Under the pieces are notes generated by a model. The model ran no database searches, was not told the DNA's origin, and saw only the letters and a list, made by a program, of their open reading frames with translations. This document shows positions 20,947 to 35,752 of a stretch of DNA of 64,000 nt, in pieces. Both the position numbers and the translations under genes were made by a program. Where the stretch lies: positions 158,390,660-158,454,659 of the forward strand of contig NC_035446.2 in assembly GCF_002127325.2 (NCBI RefSeq), written 5' to 3'. The stretch's first letter is position 1. The number at the start of each line of letters is the position of its first letter. This DNA comes from Helianthus annuus (lineage: Eukaryota; Streptophyta; Magnoliopsida; Asterales; Asteraceae).

Positions 20947-23067
20947 AAGATGCGGGCCCAGGATATCGTGGAAACTTCGGAGCAGGATGTGAAAAGAGTA
21001 ATCCTGGACCAGGATAATCCTGATATCTCGGTGCTCGTAGGAACCAATATCCCTCAGGATATTGAAGAACAATTAACTAACTTTCTGAAATGCAGGATGT
21101 CTACATTCACATGGAAGCATGAGGATATGACAGGTATATCAAAAGACATTATTACTCACAAGCTTGGAATTGACAGGTCATACAAGCCTATACAACAAAA
21201 GAGAAGGAAATTCGCCCCTGAACGGAATGCAATTATCCAAGAGGAAGTTGAAAGATTATTGAAGTCTAGAATGATTAGAGAAGTCAAATTCCCTAGATGG
21301 CTAGCAAATGTGGTAGTGGTTCAAAAGAAGAATGGGAAGTGGAGAGTCAGTGTAGACTACACAGACCTGAACAAAGCTTGTCCAAAAGACCCATTCCCTC
21401 TGCCTCATATAGACTCGATGGTGGACGCCACTGCCGGCCACGAAATGTTAACCTTCATGGATGCATCCTCAGGATTCCAGCAGGTTCAAATGGAACCTTC
21501 AGACCAGGAGGATACTGCTTTCATGACACCAACAGGTATTTACTGTTATACTGCTATGCCTTTTGGTTTAAAAAATGCAGGTGCGACGTACCAGAGATTG
21601 GTGAACATGATGTTCAAAGACAAACTGGGGGACACCATGGAAGTGTATATCGATGATATGGTGGTGAAATCTAAAAAGGCTGAGGATCACCTCCAGGATA
21701 TCAAGGGAGCATTTGATATCCTGGATCAATACAACATGAAGCTGAATCCTGCTAAATGCCATTTCGGAGTGGGGACAGGAAAGTTTCTTGGATACATGGT
21801 GACAAAAAGAGGGATAGAGGCGAGCCCAGAGCAGATTAAAGCTATCTTGAATATAAAATCACCCTCGAACATGAAGGATGTTCAGCGGTTAACAGGACGT
21901 GTGGCAGCCCTGAATAGGTTCATTTCAAAATCCTCGGAAAAGTGTAAAGAATTCTATGATATCCTGAAAAAGAATAAGAAATTTGAATGGAGCGAGAAGC
22001 ATGAAGCAGCCCTACGGGATTTGAAGCAGTATCTCTCGACCGCGCCTCTATTGATGAAGCCTGAAGATGGTGAACCATTATCCCTGTATCTTGCAGTATC
22101 AGGGAATGCAGTAAGTGCGGTACTCGTAAAGGATCATGAAGGTCAGCAGTATCCTGTTTATTATGTTAGCAAAAGTTTGTTAAATGCTGAAACTAGATAT
22201 TCTCACCTAGAAAAACTAATATTGGCTCTAGTAATGGCATCAACAAAGCTTAGACATTATTTTGAAACACATAGGATTCATGTTAAAACTAATTATCCTA
22301 TTAAGAATGTGCTTAGGAAACCGGAGATGTCGGGTAGAATGGCTAAGTGGTCGGTAAAATTAAGTGCCTATGATTTAGTATATGAACCTAAAAATGCAAT
22401 AAAGTCTCAGGCTCTAGCAGACTTTGTGGCTGATTTCAGTAGTGATATTCAAAATGAAGTAGACCTAGAAGTGCAACAACTAGGAGAGAACTTAGAATCC
22501 TGGATATTATATACTGATGGTGCATCTAATGTAAGGGGTGTAGGTTTAGGTATACTACTAAAATCGCCACAGGGGGACATAATACCCCAGGCTGTTAGAT
22601 GTGAATTCCCTGCTACTAACAATGAGGCAGAATATGAAGCTTTAATCGCAGGATTAGAATTGGCTAAGAATATGAATATCAAGAATTTGCAAGTATATGT
22701 TGATTCCTTGTTAATTACTAATCATTTTAATGGATCCTATGCAGTCAAGGGTGAGAAACTAATTGAATACCTCGGTATTCTTAAAAAATTAGCAGGATAT
22801 TTCGATATTTTTACTCTTGAACAGGTACCAAGAGAGGATAACGCCGAAGCAGACGCATTGGCAAACTTGGGATCATCAATCAGGATACCAGAAGGGACCC
22901 CGATACCGATATTACATATCCTGTATCCTGCGACGGATCCTCAGCATAAGGGAGTAGCTAGTATTCAAGATCCTGGAATGATGTATCCTGAAAGGGATCC
23001 TAAGTCCTGGACAGCTCCAATTATGAGATATCTAAAGGAAGGACATATCCCCGAAGATGAAAATTGA
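20941..23067 (+). pseudogene. pol: TatA pol: RT and RNase H domains, integrase lost
   Basis: In frame with gag after its TAG; an internal Met lies at 20950. Reverse transcriptase carries YIDDM at about residue 236. Next comes the native Gypsy RNase H region, where LYLAVS replaces the usual catalytic Asp. A second RNase H-like domain follows with Asp (YTDGASN), Glu (NNEAEYEAL) and Asp (VYVDSLL). Two RNase H modules, the first decayed, are a hallmark of the Tat lineage. The frame ends just before the integrase, at the LTR of an Athila-like insertion at 23065; the last codons and stop come from that LTR. The rest of pol should lie beyond the window. Confidence 0.9.
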
Positions 23068-24575
23068 TACGTGGTCGAAAACTTGTTATCGTTTGTGCTT
23101 AAATTGATGTTTTTACATAGCTTTTAATCTTGAATAGCCTACTTTTAATGGGATTTGTGTTTTACAGGTCTAAAAGAGTTTAAGAAGCTAATCGGGAGCT
23201 ACACGGAGCACCGGGACGTGAATCGGATCAACCGGGGATGTGAAATGAACAAAACCGGGTTAATCACGAAGATTGGATGTGTTTTGGGAATGTTAATGGA
23301 TTTAAAATGAATATATTGGAAGATGGCATGATAGAGGGCTGAATTACGAGTACGTGGGCGAAAACGGTGAGTAAAACGGAGCTATAACGAAGAAGTTATG
23401 AAGAAAACAGTTTCGGACGAAACAGGAAAAACTAGAGGGCGTCGGGGACGGGCTCTAGGCCGTCGCCGACGGGCTCTAGAAAGTTCCGTCGTGAAAAAAA
23501 GCCCGTAAACAGCCAAACAAGCCGTCGGGTGATTTCAGCAACTGGGGAGGCCGTCGCCGACGGGTCCCAGGCCGTCGGCGATGGGTTGTGGTTTCCTGAA
23601 ACGCGAAAAATTGGGTATCTTTGATATAGGAACGATTCTGATTGGTCTTGGGGCATTCAATTCGTAAGTTACACTCACTTTTGAGTTTTGAACTTGTTCT
23701 TGGAGCCACAACCAACCATCATTCACCTACCATTCCATCTCCTTCATCACAACAACATCCGGAAAAAGATCATTACCATCAATCATCAATTCACCATCCA
23801 AAACCCTAATTCTCCATTTCATCATTCATCATTCCTTCATCCTTCAAGATTCAAGATGACTTCATCCGCATTCCAATCATCCGGTGATCAAGCTTTTTCA
23901 ACCATGAGCGGCTAATCATCTCGGTTTCACCCCGGTGTAGGTAGTTGTTAATTTTAGGGTTTCAATTTGTTCTTGTTTCATCTTAGTGACAATTTGTATT
24001 TGGTTTTTGAAACTCTTGACAATAGTATTACATTTGTTACGAATTCGTGAATTGTCGAGCGATGTTAAAAGTTATGACTTTGCGAAACGGTGATATGTAA
24101 TTGTACATTGTCATTGTTAGGATTTACTTGTGTTGATTACAAAGTGTCTTTTTGTCCGTTCTTCGGGGCGTTGATAGTTAGTAGCACCTAAGTCACGGTA
24201 CACTAAATCCGTTAATCAAATGCATTTGAGTTGAAACTAAAACTTGTAGAAATCCTAGGTTAGCAATTACCGAAACCGGGTGTGATTCCTTTTTATCATT
24301 ATTGTTCTAGTATCCAATTTTCTTGCAATCGTTAATTAGTAGTTGTTAATTAATTAATCCAATTCCAGTAGTTCAAATTCACATCTATTTATTAAACAAA
24401 AATACAAAAACACTTTAGCAAGCTTCATAATTGTGACAATTCTTTATAATTCAGTCAAATCCATTCACAAACCACATACTCTTCGTGGATCGACCCCTTA
24501 CTACCACTAACACATTGTTAAGGGTAATTTGGGCTTATAAATATTATCTTTGACCGGAGCGCGACACTCCGATCA
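23065..24575 (+). mobile_element. Athila-like 5' LTR (1511 bp)
   Basis: The block starts TGATACGTGG inside TatA pol and ends GATCA five bases before a new primer-binding site. TG...CA ends, ~1.5 kb length and the following site identify it as a 5' LTR. The left flank AAAAT would be one copy of the target duplication; the other is outside the window. GCCGTCGGCGACGGG-type words recur at 23440-23590. Short frames within it are not genes. Confidence 0.8.
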
Positions 24576-24580
24576 AATTT

Positions 24581-24598
24581 TGGCGCCGCTGCCGGGGA
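24581..24598 (+). promoter_or_regulatory. Primer-binding site (tRNA-Asp type)
   Basis: TGGCGCCGCTGCCGGGGA differs by one base from the complement of the plant tRNA-Asp 3' end, the primer typical of Athila elements. It is distinct from the Tat primer site in the same window. Confidence 0.8.
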
Positions 24599-24729
24599 GT
24601 GCGTGCGCTTTGTGTTTGGATATTGTTTGAATTTACGTGATTAACTGTTTAACTTGTTTAGCTTTCTTTTTGTATTGTCTTTTTCCTTGTTACGCGGGTT
24701 GTGTTACTTGTGCAGATTACAGGTAGTGC

Positions 24730-24805
24730 ATGCGTACACAAAATTCCGGGAGGACTTCACCTTTAGTCTACGAACCGGAAATTGAAAGACTTGCAAGAAG
24801 GAACC
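24730..24805 (+). pseudogene. gag: Athila-like gag N-terminus, interrupted
   Basis: ATG at 24730 opens a 25-codon frame whose end, PEIERLARRN, is the start typical of Athila Gag proteins. It is cut at 24806 by the LTR of Tat1. The five bases before the break, GAACC, are the expected target duplication. The rest of the gene is presumably on the far side of the nest, outside this window. Confidence 0.7.
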
Positions 24806-25525
24806 TGTTAGGGCTGGATTTTTATTATACGTGATCCTTATAAGTGATCCTAACCAGTGATCCTTGTTCCTATGGCAGACAGTGATCCTCAGGGGGACTT
24901 CAGGATCAGGATCATGGGACATTATAGTGATCCTTATACTAACGGCTACTTCCGCTCAATACAATATTGTTTTGCAGGAACATCTAGCAGGATATGCTCT
25001 AGACATCATGATCCAGGGACGCGTCTTCACAAATATGGCAAGAGCTTAATCGCAGAAAGACGTTGCACAGGATATGGAAACTAGGCTTGATTTATGGGCG
25101 GCTATTTAGGCTAGATTGTATCTCATTTCTAAAGGGGTAATGAGCTGAATATTAGTTTAGCTACCTAAAATAGATCACCAACACATGTATAAATACCATT
25201 CTTCCTCATTCGGAAGAGCACACACGACATACGACACAACTCACATACACTTAGACACTCAGTGATCCTTGTACTCAGCTCATTATCATCCAAAGTTGTA
25301 ATCATATTTTTGTTATATTGAAGTTGGTGATCGGTAGTTGCCATCACCCGAGGTTTTTTATGCCGGAGATCATTCATTGATTAAGGGCTTTTTCCTCGTA
25401 TAAATCATCGTGTCTTTGCATCTTTATCACAAAAGTGATCCTTTACTTTCATAATTAACCAAGCATCATACCCCGTTTTCATAAAGTTTGGTTACATTAT
25501 CCTTGTGTGATTTTTGACCAAAACA
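24806..25525 (+). mobile_element. Tat1 5' LTR (720 bp)
   Basis: It runs TGTTAGGGCTGG to CCAAAACA and has the same length as the LTR at 33647-34366. The first ~130 bases hold several GTGATCCT or AGGATC words. TATA box TATAAATA lies at 25188-25195. It differs at scattered sites from the other two long copies, so the three were not created in one event. Confidence 0.92.
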
Positions 25526-25528
25526 GTT

Positions 25529-25546
25529 TGGCGCCCACCGTGGGGC
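25529..25546 (+). promoter_or_regulatory. Primer-binding site (Tat1)
   Basis: TGGCGCCCACCGTGGGGC, three bases after the LTR, is identical to the TatA site although the LTRs have diverged. Confidence 0.85.
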
Positions 25547-25602
25547 AATTGGTGCTTCATTCATAAAAAAATCTTTTGTTCGAAATCATTTCAGAGAGTT
25601 AC

Positions 25603-28173
25603 ATGGCTTCATCATTGAAGAACACGTCCACAGCAATGTCTGCGGTCACTCCATCACAGATCACCTTGCCTCCTCCACCGGCAGGATCTCAGAGAAATAC
25701 TGAGAAGAGATCAACTCCCACTTCCTCTAAACCTCTATCTTCTTCTGCTATGAATTCTTCTATTCCCAGTACTAGTGATGTATTTGCTTTAATTTTGCAG
25801 ATGAAGGATCGTATGCAGCGGCAAGATGAAACTAACGAAAGGATCCTCAGGGAAATTGGAGATCTCAAAAGACAAAAGAAAGCAGCAGAGGATCATTCTC
25901 CACTGATGCCCAAATCCTTGAGCTTTGATACTCCAATGATCACTTTCCAGCCATCAGGGATCCCGGACGTGCAAATTATAGGGGAGTCAAGAGGATCACA
26001 TCTCAACTCGGCAACAATGACTCAGACATCAGGCTCACATTTTCAGCCCGTAGGATCCTATCCTCAGTACATGGGATCCTTCAGGAATTCGGGAGCCTAT
26101 CCGGAGACACAGCAGTTTCCAGGATCCTACTTTGTTCCAGGATCATCCCAGGTTCAAGGATCCTCCTTTGTTCCAGGATCATCCCAGGTTCAAGGATCCT
26201 CCTTCGTTCCAGGATCATCCCAGATACCAGGATCCTTACAGATGCCAGGATCCCTAAAAAGTTTGCAAACAGGAAGTCTAGATGTCTATCAAGGGGACTT
26301 CATTCCAATGCAGACCATTGCTTCCACTGGTCCCTCCGTTGTTCCAGAATCCCAGCAATATGGATTCCCTAACTTGAACCCAATGGGAGGTAACACTTTA
26401 AATAATTATCCTACTACTAACCTTGGATTCGTGCAGGATACAGGTACCAATCATGCTATGGCCAGGGAATTACAGAAACTAAAGGACATGATCTCAAGTG
26501 TTCCAGGGGTAGTCAAGCCTATCCCAGAGATTGCAGATGGAAGCCACAAGGTATCTCGTTTTGCACCACCAATTTGTGACGCAGAGGTACCCAAAAGGTT
26601 CCATATCCCTACCATGAAGTTGTATGATGGCACAACGGATCCGGAGGAGCATATAGCACAATACAGGGAGAGGATGGAGATCAATCCTATCCCAGAAAAA
26701 TTGAAGGAAGCATGCCTATGTAAAGGATTTGGATCTACTCTTACTGGATCAGCTCTTAAGTGGCTGCTAAGTCTTCCCCCTTACTCTATTACTTCATTTG
26801 CCAATTTAGTTAATTTATTCAATAACCAATTCTCTTGTAGTAGAAAATTTGAAAAATTAACTAGTGATTTGTACAGGATAACTCAAAATCATAACGAATC
26901 ATTAAGGGATTATATAACTAAATTTAGTAAAGAATCCTTGGACATTCCCAACTTGGATATGGCTACGGCTGTTGAAGCCTTCAAAATGGGACTGCTTAAG
27001 GATTCATTATTCTATGATGATCTTGTTATGACACCATGCATGAATTTAGATGAAGTAAGAACTCGAGCACTCAGGTTTATCCGGCTAGAGGACGACAAGA
27101 GGATCCAGGAAAGACAAGTAGGATCCTCAAAACAAGATAAGCAAGGATCCTCCTTCAAAAGCAACAAGTTCAAATCCTACCATAGAAACGAGAACAAGAA
27201 TGTGCATGTTGTTGACCAAGAAGAGGATGATGAAGAATATCCTCCAATCTCAGAATATTGTTTTTCCGTTGATAATCATGAACTGATCCTTGCAATGCAG
27301 AACCTAGGTGAAAAAGCCAGATGGCCCAGGAAGAATGATAAACCATCCGGGACTAAGGATAAGTCCAAATGGTGTGCATACCATGAGGATTTCGGGCATC
27401 TAACTGAAGATTGCATAGCCTTAAGAAAAGAAATTGGATACCTGCTAAGCAAGGGGCATCTAAAAGAATTGTTGGGGAGAAAAAAGCAAAGGACCCAGGA
27501 TCCTGAAAGGATCCCTGAAAAGGCTCCAGCACCTCCGGCAAACGCACAAGTGATTAACTTCATATCCGGAGGATCAGACATTTGTGGTACATCCTTTTCA
27601 GCGGCCAAAAGACATGCAAAAGAATCAAAAATGGATAATGGAGAAAGGCCTATTAGAACCTCAAGTGTCTCAGAAGGGAAGATGATAACATTTGATGAGG
27701 ATGATCGCATTAACGTTCAGGATCCTCACCATGATAGCTTAGTTATCACTCTCTTTATCTCTAATCATTTTGTCCGCAGGATCCTTATTGACGGAGGGAG
27801 CTCAGTGAACATTATCCAGCTTGATGTCTTGAAGAAGATGGGAATTCCAGAATCAGACATCATACCAAGATCCTCCGTGCTTGTTGGATTCAGTGGGGAA
27901 ACGAAGAAAACTCTGGGGGACATCAAACTCCCAATCTACGTGGAAGGATTACATAATTACCAAAAATTTTGTGTTATTGACTGTTTATCCTGTTGCAACG
28001 TTATCCTTGGCAGGCCTTGGATACATGACATGAAAGCAGTTCCATCTACCTACCATCAATGTGTGAAGCTCCCTAGCCCATGGGGGATAATCAAGATCGA
28101 CAGTGATCAGCAAGAGGCTAAGGATTGTTATACCTCATCTATGAAGCCAACCTCGAAGCCAAGGGAACAATAG
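25603..28173 (+). CDS. gag-pro: Tat1 Gag-protease polyprotein
   Basis: Starting at the first ATG (MASSL), the product is 856 residues; the frame is open upstream but has no ATG. The N-terminal third is Ser/Pro/Gln-rich with a 12-residue repeat (GSSFVPGSSQVQ), encoded by 36-bp units full of GGATCC. The Retrotrans_gag domain starts near residue 325. The C-x2-H-x4-H-x4-C zinc motif is at 591 and the protease catalytic DGG at 730 (DGGSSVNII), followed by ILGRPWIHD. It ends CAA TAG, with pol continuing in frame. It is intact and of the same length as the Tat3 copy. Confidence 0.95.
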   Translation: MASSLKNTSTAMSAVTPSQITLPPPPAGSQRNTEKRSTPTSSKPLSSSAMNSSIPSTSDVFALILQMKDRMQRQDETNERILREIGDLKRQKKAAEDHSPLMPKSLSFDTPMITFQPSGIPDVQIIGESRGSHLNSATMTQTSGSHFQPVGSYPQYMGSFRNSGAYPETQQFPGSYFVPGSSQVQGSSFVPGSSQVQGSSFVPGSSQIPGSLQMPGSLKSLQTGSLDVYQGDFIPMQTIASTGPSVVPESQQYGFPNLNPMGGNTLNNYPTTNLGFVQDTGTNHAMARELQKLKDMISSVPGVVKPIPEIADGSHKVSRFAPPICDAEVPKRFHIPTMKLYDGTTDPEEHIAQYRERMEINPIPEKLKEACLCKGFGSTLTGSALKWLLSLPPYSITSFANLVNLFNNQFSCSRKFEKLTSDLYRITQNHNESLRDYITKFSKESLDIPNLDMATAVEAFKMGLLKDSLFYDDLVMTPCMNLDEVRTRALRFIRLEDDKRIQERQVGSSKQDKQGSSFKSNKFKSYHRNENKNVHVVDQEEDDEEYPPISEYCFSVDNHELILAMQNLGEKARWPRKNDKPSGTKDKSKWCAYHEDFGHLTEDCIALRKEIGYLLSKGHLKELLGRKKQRTQDPERIPEKAPAPPANAQVINFISGGSDICGTSFSAAKRHAKESKMDNGERPIRTSSVSEGKMITFDEDDRINVQDPHHDSLVITLFISNHFVRRILIDGGSSVNIIQLDVLKKMGIPESDIIPRSSVLVGFSGETKKTLGDIKLPIYVEGLHNYQKFCVIDCLSCCNVILGRPWIHDMKAVPSTYHQCVKLPSPWGIIKIDSDQQEAKDCYTSSMKPTSKPREQ

Positions 28174-31479
<3,306 letters not shown>

Positions 31480-32520
31480 ACATGATCCTTCCTGCATGAG
31501 ATCCTTACATTGAAGAATCCTTGAAGGATCCTGGAGATATCGGTGATCCTTACTCTGGTAATATGCTTATCCTAAAACTATTGCATTTTCTTACTTTTTG
31601 CCTAAGGATAAGGATCATGCATCCTTCATCCTCTACTCACAAACCATTTGAGTTATAATAGTTCAGGTATCTTCAGCAAATCGTCAAAGATCTCCAAAAG
31701 CACCACAGATCCTTGGGTACAACCCCAGTTATCCTTGGGATTATCCCCAGTTTCCGCCAGCAGCGCACGATGATCCTGGTATAGTTCACGTCTTTGGGAC
31801 CAGTACCCACTTTCGGGGCTGACAACCTCATCGTACTGGCTATATTTAGGATCCTACGTATAATGGTGGACGCACCATACATCCGTTCCTAAGGTTTCTA
31901 ACGTTTTCACGTTAGCTAAGGTTTTGACATTTTCATGTCACTAAGTTTGGATAGTTGCCAGAAAGGGCCATACTCCAGTTTACATACGATCCTTTGGGCT
32001 TGTCCCCAGTTATCCTATGGGCTTGTCCCCAGTGATCCTCTGGGATCATTCTCATTTATACTTTGGGCATGTCCCCAGTTACTAATTTATCTTTTACATT
32101 GGCTTAGTCCCAAGTTATATCTCACTTTTCAGGTTTTGGAAGTCTAAACATATAAGGGTCCTTAATCCTTATTAACTATCAAAGTCTTATCTATGATTGT
32201 CTTGATTGAAGGTTAGGATCCTAACGTGGATCCTCAGGTATGATCCTTGACTATTTTTGATTATACTCTTTATCCTAACCAACCCTGATACTTTGACAAC
32301 CGAACCTATGATCCTTGAACTAAAACACTTTGAGAATTTTCAATATGAGGATATTTGATCCAGGATCATATCCTAAGTTTATTAAACACTTTGTCAACTC
32401 TTGTTATTTTAACAAATATAGCAATTGAGAAATAAGAGGATTATTGAAGGATAACAACACAAGATAAGCCAGAAAAGTTAAGTTATATTATTAAACAAAA
32501 GGATCATTAACCCTTTCAAA
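31480..32520 (+). other. Tat1 3' noncoding region
   Basis: The region holds a decayed counterpart of the small sense frame at 43434-43694, here with stops and no ATG. From about 31965 to 32085 there is a short set of CTTGTCCCCAGTTATCC-type repeats, fewer than in Tat3. It is rich in GGATCC and GATCCT words. Confidence 0.7.
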
Positions 32521-32532
32521 AAGTTGTCAAAA

Positions 32533-32586
32533 TTGCCAACCCACATTTCTACCAGCAAAACGTGGCCCGTCCACATGGGTTGGCAA
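32533..32586. other. 3' hairpin of Tat1
   Basis: TTGCCAACCCA (32533-32543) pairs perfectly with TGGGTTGGCAA (32576-32586). The 32-nt loop contains CAAAACGTGGCCCGTCC, which aligns with the TatA loops. Compared with Tat3, two stem pairs have changed on both sides. Confidence 0.85.
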
Positions 32587-32854
32587 AGGGTGTCCATTGT
32601 CTATGCGGTCTTAGCATTATGCAGGAAAATTAAAGCGGCAGGATCACAAAGGCTTCATCCCCCAAACAGAGGATCCCTCCACCTTTTTCAATCCTACCTA
32701 TTGTTCAAAGGATCCAGGATCCTTAACCCTAAGAAACTATTGTTCGAAGATTACAGACCATAATTGTTTCAAACACCACAAACTACTATCAAAATTTAAA
32801 AAAATTGGGCTCCGGCTGTGTCTAGAAGTTTCCATCATTGCCCAATCTTGCAGC

Positions 32855-33581
32855 TCAAACCTTCGCTGCACCATCACCACCAGCTCCACTCGCTTCACCC
32901 TGATCCTTACCAGCATCTCCACCTTCAAGCATAGGGATATCCTCAACATCATCGTCGTCCTCCAACTCTGCTAGCCTTGCCTTCCAGCCTTCAATATCCC
33001 ATGTGCTCTTATCAAAGGAAGGATCCTGAGCCTCCGTGGCCATCTGCAGTTGTATCTTGTACATAGCTATCGCGGCAGAGACTTTAGCGTCCTGAGTAAT
33101 GTCATGCTTCTCATAATCAAACTTGATCAATGCTTTGACAGCCTCATCCTTAACAGCCCGGATCTTCTTCTCAAGATCAGTGATCTTGAGATCCTTCTGC
33201 ACACCCATTTGATGAAGGTCGGCAATCCGGCGATCCTGATCTTCAACGTGGCTGACATAAGATTCTATTTCAGTAAGTTTCTGCAAAAACAACAGGATAT
33301 AACGTCAAACATGGGTGATCCTCAAAAACCATCAGGATAACCAACAGGGGCAGTGATCCTGACCTCGTTGACAGAATCAAGAAATTGCTGACGGAGAAGG
33401 GGGAATCCTTGAAGGTCCTCAGAAACTTTCCTCTTCTTCCCTTTACCCCTAATGGGTAATTTGGGGGCTGAAGCAGAAGGACTAGCAACCGAAGTCTTCT
33501 TCTTCGAAGACGTGACCTTGGCAAGATCATCAATCCCAAACAAGGAGGCAGATTTGGCAGACTTAGCGGATTTCCCAGCAC
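32855..33581 (-). pseudogene. Tat1 antisense gene, last two exons only
   Basis: Two minus-strand exons match exons 3 and 4 of the Tat3 antisense gene: 33581-33364 (218 bp, same length as in Tat3; Lys/Ser-rich, RGKGKKRK, FPLLRQQFLDSVNEV) and 33280-32855. The latter is a coiled coil ending in an acidic Gly-rich tail. The intron between them is GT...TTTTTTGCAG. Exons 1 and 2 are absent because the Tat2 LTR begins at 33647, inside the preceding intron. They may exist beyond the window. Confidence 0.75.
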
Positions 33582-33646
33582 CTACACAATCAAAACAAGA
33601 TAAGTCTCCTAACTAATTTAATATTTTACTTTTTGGTAAGGATACT

Positions 33647-34366
33647 TGTTAGGGCTGGATTTTTACTATAAGTGATCCTTATACGTGATCCTAACCAGTG
33701 ATCCTTGTTTCTTTGGCAGGCAGTGATCCTCAGCCGGACTTCAGGATCAGGATCATGGGACGTTATGGTGATCCTTATACTAACGGTCACCTTCGCTTAC
33801 TACAATATTGTTTTGCAGGAACATCTAGCAGGATATGCTCTAAAGACCATGATCCAGGGACGCGTCTTCACAAATATGGCAAGAGCTAAATCAGAGATAG
33901 ACGTTGCACAGGATATGGAAACATGGCTTGATTCATGGGCAGCAATTTAGGCTAGATTATCTTTATTTCTAAAGGGGTAATGAGCTGATATTTAGTCATT
34001 TTACCTAAAATAGGTCACCCACACATGTATAAATACCACTCTTCCTCATTCGGAAGAACACACACGACATACGACACAACTCTCAAGCACTTAGACACTC
34101 TGTGATCCTTGTATTCAGCTCATTATCATCCAAAGTTGTAATCATATTTTTGTTATATTGAAGTTGGTGATCGGTAGTTGCCATCACCCGAGGTTTTTTA
34201 TGCCGGAGATCATTCATTGATCAAGGGCTTTTTCCTCGTATAAATCATTGTGTCTTTGCATCTTTTATCACAGAAGTGATCCTTTACTTTCATAATTAAC
34301 CAAGCATCATACCCCGTTTACATAAAGTTTGGTTACATTATCCTTGTGTGATTTTTGACCAAAACA
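33647..34366 (+). mobile_element. Tat2 5' LTR, inserted in the Tat1 antisense intron
   Basis: 720 bp, TGTTAGGG to CCAAAACA, TATA box in ACATGTATAAATACC near 34026-34038. The sequence just before it aligns with the Tat3 antisense-gene intron up to AGGATACTT, and no polypurine tract is present there. It is therefore best read as the 5' LTR of a separate insertion (left flank ATACT), not as the 3' LTR of Tat1. Confidence 0.8.
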
Positions 34367-34369
34367 GTT

Positions 34370-34387
34370 TGGCGCCCACCGTGGGGC
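34370..34387 (+). promoter_or_regulatory. Primer-binding site (Tat2)
   Basis: Identical to the other Tat sites and three bases after the LTR. Confidence 0.85.
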
Positions 34388-34443
34388 AATTGGTGCTTCA
34401 TTCATAAGAAAATCTTTTGTTCGAAATCATTTCAAAGAGTTAC

Positions 34444-35752
34444 ATGGCTTCATCATTGAAGAACACGTCCACGGCGATGTCTGCAGTCACCTCATCACAG
34501 ATCACCTTGCCTCCTCCACCGGCAGGATCTCAGAAAAATACTGAGAAGAGATCAACTCCCACTTCCTCTAAACCTCTATCTTCTTCTGCTATGAATTCTT
34601 CTATTCCCAGTACTAGTGATGTATTTGCTTTAATTTTGCAGATGAAGGATCGTATGCAGCGGCAAGATGAAACCAACGAAAGGATCCTCAGGGAAATTGG
34701 AGATCTCAAAAGACAAAAGAAAGCGGCAGAGGATCATTCTCCACTGATGCCCAAATCCTTGAGCTTCGATACTCCAATGATCACTTCCCAGCCATCAGGG
34801 ATCCCCGACGTGCAAATCATAGGGGAGTCAAGAGGATCACGTCTCAACTCGGCAGTAATGACTCAGACATCAGATTCACATTTTCAGCCAATAGGATCCT
34901 ATCCTCCATACATGGGATCCTTCGTGAATCCGGGAGCCTATCCGGGGGCACAGCAGTTTCAAGGATCCTACTTTATTCCAGGATCATTCCAGGGCCAAGG
35001 ATCCTCTTTTGTTCCAGGATCATCCCAGGTTCAAGGATCCTCCTTCATTCCAGGATCATCCCAGATACCAGGATCCTTACAGATGCCAGGATCCCTAAAA
35101 AGTTTGCAAATAGGAAGTCTAGATGTCCATCAAGGGGACTTCATTCCAATGCAGACCATTGCTTCCACTGGTCCCGCCGTTGTTCCAGAATCCCAGCAAT
35201 ATGGATTCCCTAACTTGAACCCAATGGGAGGTAACACTTTAAATAATTATCCTACCACTAACCTTGGATTCATGCAGGATACAGGTACCAATCATGCTAT
35301 GGCCAGGGAATTACAGAAACTAAAGGACATGATCTCAAGTGTTCCAGGGGTAGTCAAGCCTATCCCAGAGATTGCAGATGGAAGTCACAAGGTATCTCGC
35401 TTTGCACCACCAATTTGTGATGCAGAGGTACCCAAAAGGTTCCATATCCCTACCATGAAGCTGTATGATGGCACGACGGATCCAGAGGAGCATATAGCAC
35501 AATACAGGGAAAGGATGGAGATCAATCCTATCCCAGAAAAGTTGAAGGAAGCATGCCTATGTAAAGGATTTGGATCCACTCTTACTGGATCAGCTCTTTA
35601 GTGGCTGCTAAGTCTTCCCCCTTACTCTATTACTTCATTTGCCAATTTAGTTAATTTATTCAATAACCAATTCTCTTGTAGTAGAAAATTTGAAAAATTA
35701 ACTAGCGATTTATACAGGATAACTCAAAATCATAACGAATCATTAAGGGATT
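34444..35752 (+). pseudogene. gag-pro: Tat2 gag, N-terminal half with premature stop
   Basis: From ATG 34444 the frame matches Tat1 and Tat3 Gag up to the start of the capsid-like domain. TAG at 35599-35601 then replaces the Lys codon AAG present in Tat1 and Tat3. Homology continues past the stop to the 5-bp target site GGATT at 35748-35752, where a copia-like LTR is inserted. Two lesions thus break this Gag. The 36-bp N-terminal repeat is present with a different arrangement from Tat1. Confidence 0.9.

Noticed and set aside
23688..23915. 75-residue plus frame (His-rich) in the Athila-like LTR
   Set aside because: Located inside an LTR and low-complexity; no domain.
25165..25377. 70-residue minus frame in the Tat1 LTR
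   Set aside because: Lies over the LTR promoter and transcribed region; not conserved as a frame in the other LTR copies.
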